Source: Alphaproteobacteria bacterium (GTDB lineage Bacteria > Pseudomonadota > Alphaproteobacteria > UBA6615). Taken from it: a stretch of 64,000 nucleotides of DNA. Position numbers and translations under genes: made by a program. Within the stretch, counting starts at the first letter, position 1. The number at the start of each line of letters is the position of its first letter. The notes under the pieces are model-generated. The model was not told the DNA's origin, ran no database searches, and saw only the letters and a program-made list of their open reading frames with translations. Shown in pieces: positions 62,486 through 64,000 of the stretch. The stretch spans positions 1-64,000 of the forward strand of contig JANQOE010000121.1 in assembly GCA_028279245.1 (NCBI GenBank), read 5' to 3'.

Positions 62486-63736
62486 GTGAGTTTCATGCCC
62501 ACCCTCGAGCCAGCAGCTGGTATACGGTCACCTTCCATCGGCCTGAACGCGACAACAGTTTTCGCCGCTGCAGCGGCGTTCGTGCCGTTGGTCGCGGCCT
62601 TGGCACCGCTTGGTATTGCACCGCTCGGCGCCATTCTCGCTCTTGTATCGAGTGCCTTGTTGGTCTCCGGGCGGCTGCAGTGGCCGAACTTCTCCGCCGT
62701 TCCAGTAGTTATCTTGGGTGGCTTTCTTGCATGGTCAGCAACCAGCATTCTCTGGGCCATTGAGCCGGCGCGGGCCGCGGAAACCGCATTTCGCACCACG
62801 CTTATCGTATGCGGCGGCAGCCTTTTGATCGCCCTCGCCGCCCAGCTGAACAATGGAGACCGCGAGCCGGTCCGCAAAATACTGTCAATCAGTGTGGCGG
62901 TAACAGTTACTGCGCTGCTCGGGATCACACTGTACCAGCTTTTCATCCCTCGCATCGACCAAAGTAACGACGCGGTTCTGGGATTTCTCGCTGCTTTCAA
63001 TCGCACGGCCAGTGTGATCGCGATACTCATCTGGCCCGCCTGCGCAGTACTGGGCCAATGGTCCCGCTACGGGGCAATACTACTGTTCTGTCTCGCAACC
63101 TCACTCCTTGTCCTACTCAATCCGAGTTCGCCCGTTCTGGCAGTAGGGTTCGGCGCGGTAGCTTTTGGCGCAACCTACCTGCAACCCCGACTGGCCGCTT
63201 GTCTGCTTGCTGGCGGGATTGCGCTTGTAACGGCGATGACACCGTTCGCAGGTACGCTAACACCTTCTTTTGGTCGCGCTGTCGAAGCCACCCACCACAT
63301 TGATGGCAGCCTCAATCATCGGCTGCTGATATGGGAGTTCGCCGCGCAGCGAGCAGGCGAGCGGCCGCTGACCGGGTGGGGACTGGAAGCGTCGAGAGTA
63401 CTCGGCGACGACGCGACGACAAAAGTAACTGTAGATGACAGCGGCATCCAACGGGCGGCCGAACTGCTGCCGCTTCACCCCCACAATGCACTGCTGCAGA
63501 TCTGGCTCGAACTCGGCCTGCCGGGAGCGGCGTTGATCGCCGCGCTTTTGCTTTGGCTTGTGTTCCACCTAGAGACAGGAAACAGCAATCGCATCGGCAA
63601 GGCTACAGCCTTTGCCACACTCACGAGTGGGTTTGTGGTAGCCCAGCTAAGCTTCGGCATTTGGCAGGGATGGTGGCAAGTCACGCTATGGTTGGCAGCA
63701 GCGTTGACGACGGCTGTGGTTTACAGACGCAGCTAG
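62486..63736 (+). CDS. O-antigen ligase/polymerase family membrane protein
   Basis: A 416-residue multi-spanning protein. Hydrophobic helices include TVFAAAAAFVPLVAALAPL, AVPVVILGGFLAWSATSIL, TVTALLGITLYQLF and AGGIALVTAMTPFAGTL. The large periplasmic loop has HRLLIWEFAAQRAGERPLTG and the family-typical LHPHNALLQIWLELGLPG, the Wzy_C/RfaL-like region. It could polymerise (Wzy) or ligate glycan to lipid A core (WaaL); the sequence alone does not decide. GTG 62486 or ATG 62495. The gene starts 50 bases after the GT4 gene. Confidence 0.82.
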   Translation: MSFMPTLEPAAGIRSPSIGLNATTVFAAAAAFVPLVAALAPLGIAPLGAILALVSSALLVSGRLQWPNFSAVPVVILGGFLAWSATSILWAIEPARAAETAFRTTLIVCGGSLLIALAAQLNNGDREPVRKILSISVAVTVTALLGITLYQLFIPRIDQSNDAVLGFLAAFNRTASVIAILIWPACAVLGQWSRYGAILLFCLATSLLVLLNPSSPVLAVGFGAVAFGATYLQPRLAACLLAGGIALVTAMTPFAGTLTPSFGRAVEATHHIDGSLNHRLLIWEFAAQRAGERPLTGWGLEASRVLGDDATTKVTVDDSGIQRAAELLPLHPHNALLQIWLELGLPGAALIAALLLWLVFHLETGNSNRIGKATAFATLTSGFVVAQLSFGIWQGWWQVTLWLAAALTTAVVYRRS

Positions 63737-63770
63737 TCAACGTGCAGATCACGCGGCACCAACGCCGAGT

Positions 63771-64000
63771 GTGACCCAATTGCTTACTCTGCTTGGCGGA
63801 GCATTTGCGGTCGCTCTTGTATCCGCGCTGTCGGTCGGGATGACACTTCGATGTCTCCACGCCCGCCGGGTCCTCGACATCCCCAATGAGCGCAGTAGTC
63901 ATGTCATACCCACGCCACGCGGAGCGGGCATTGGCGTATTAGTCGTTTTGATCCCTGCTTGGCTTGGCGTTGTCTGGGCTTTTGGTCCGTCCGGCAGGGA
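63771..64000 (+). CDS. WecA/MraY-type undecaprenyl-phosphate sugar-1-phosphate transferase (partial)
   Basis: First 76 residues of a gene cut by the right end of the window. Start GTG 63771. A first transmembrane helix (FAVALVSALSVGMTL) is followed by HARRVLDIPNERSSHVIPTP and RGAGIGVLVVLIPAWLGV. The DxPNxRSSHxxPTPRGxG pattern is the family signature of WecA-like enzymes, which transfer a sugar phosphate from a UDP-sugar to undecaprenyl phosphate. It would start repeat-unit assembly for the preceding locus. Family call by motif; the sugar is unknown. Confidence 0.85.
   Translation, partial: MTQLLTLLGGAFAVALVSALSVGMTLRCLHARRVLDIPNERSSHVIPTPRGAGIGVLVVLIPAWLGVVWAFGPSGR

Overview
The window is about 64 kb of GC-rich DNA from an alphaproteobacterium, most likely a Rhodospirillales-type organism. 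This rests on a GcrA cell-cycle regulator, a small SdhAF4/DUF1674 protein, the hemC-hemD-COG4223 gene order, and the htpX, rsmB, rpe and heparinase II/III neighbourhood. No database search was possible, so all family assignments come from reading motifs and gene order. I found no rRNA, tRNA, CRISPR array, insertion sequence or phage gene, and no gene-free gap longer than 300 bases.

Region 1 (1-14.5 kb) is housekeeping. The haem genes hemC and hemD and the start of a COG4223 protein lie on the minus strand, divergent from tsaD. They are followed by a VOC protein, a 2OG-Fe(II) oxygenase-like protein, gpsA, YciI, an EVE protein, acs, a DEDDh exonuclease, a TfoX C-terminal-domain protein, sdhAF4, htpX, gcrA, rsmB, rpe and a heparinase II/III protein. 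Region 2 (14.5-19.0 kb) opens the surface-polysaccharide locus with legB, legC, a CBS-domain sugar nucleotidyltransferase (PtmE type) and a convergent gmd.

Region 3 (19.1-62.4 kb) is a nearly continuous plus-strand array, much of it with stop/start overlaps. It begins with a winged-helix protein and a NusG/RfaH-like antiterminator, followed by a leader with a hairpin and an ops-like sequence. Then come pseudaminic acid genes (pseB, pseC, an SpsF-type cytidylyltransferase, the Pse-associated methylase, a PseH-like GNAT, pseI). Directly joined to pseI is an unusual cassette of adenosylcobalamin glutamate mutase (S, E and its reactivase L), an acyl carrier protein, an alpha/beta hydrolase, an AMP-forming ligase, an AAC(3)-fold N-acyltransferase, a methyltransferase and a DUF4910-type aminopeptidase. 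The simplest reading is that glutamate is rearranged to 3-methylaspartate, activated, loaded on the carrier protein and attached to an amino group of a sugar, probably a nonulosonic acid. This is the most novel-looking system in the window.

After it lie a KpsC/S-like protein, an FAD-type oxidoreductase, a PglK/MsbA-like ABC flippase, and a second legionaminic/sialic-type set (oxidoreductase, legF, legI, legG, two nucleotidyltransferases, an epimerase, a LegC-like aminotransferase, a NeuD acyltransferase). Then follow glycosyltransferases, methyltransferases, a second GMD-like protein, asnB, waaA (Kdo transferase), another glycosyltransferase, an O-antigen ligase/polymerase-like membrane protein, and the start of a WecA/MraY-type initiating phosphotransferase cut by the window end. 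Together these genes could make nucleotide-activated Pse and Leg-type sugars plus deoxyhexoses, decorate them, assemble them and export them as LPS O-antigen, capsule or a flagellar glycan. Base composition looks mosaic: the block from about 24.0 to 34.75 kb is richer in C-ending codons than the genes on either side.
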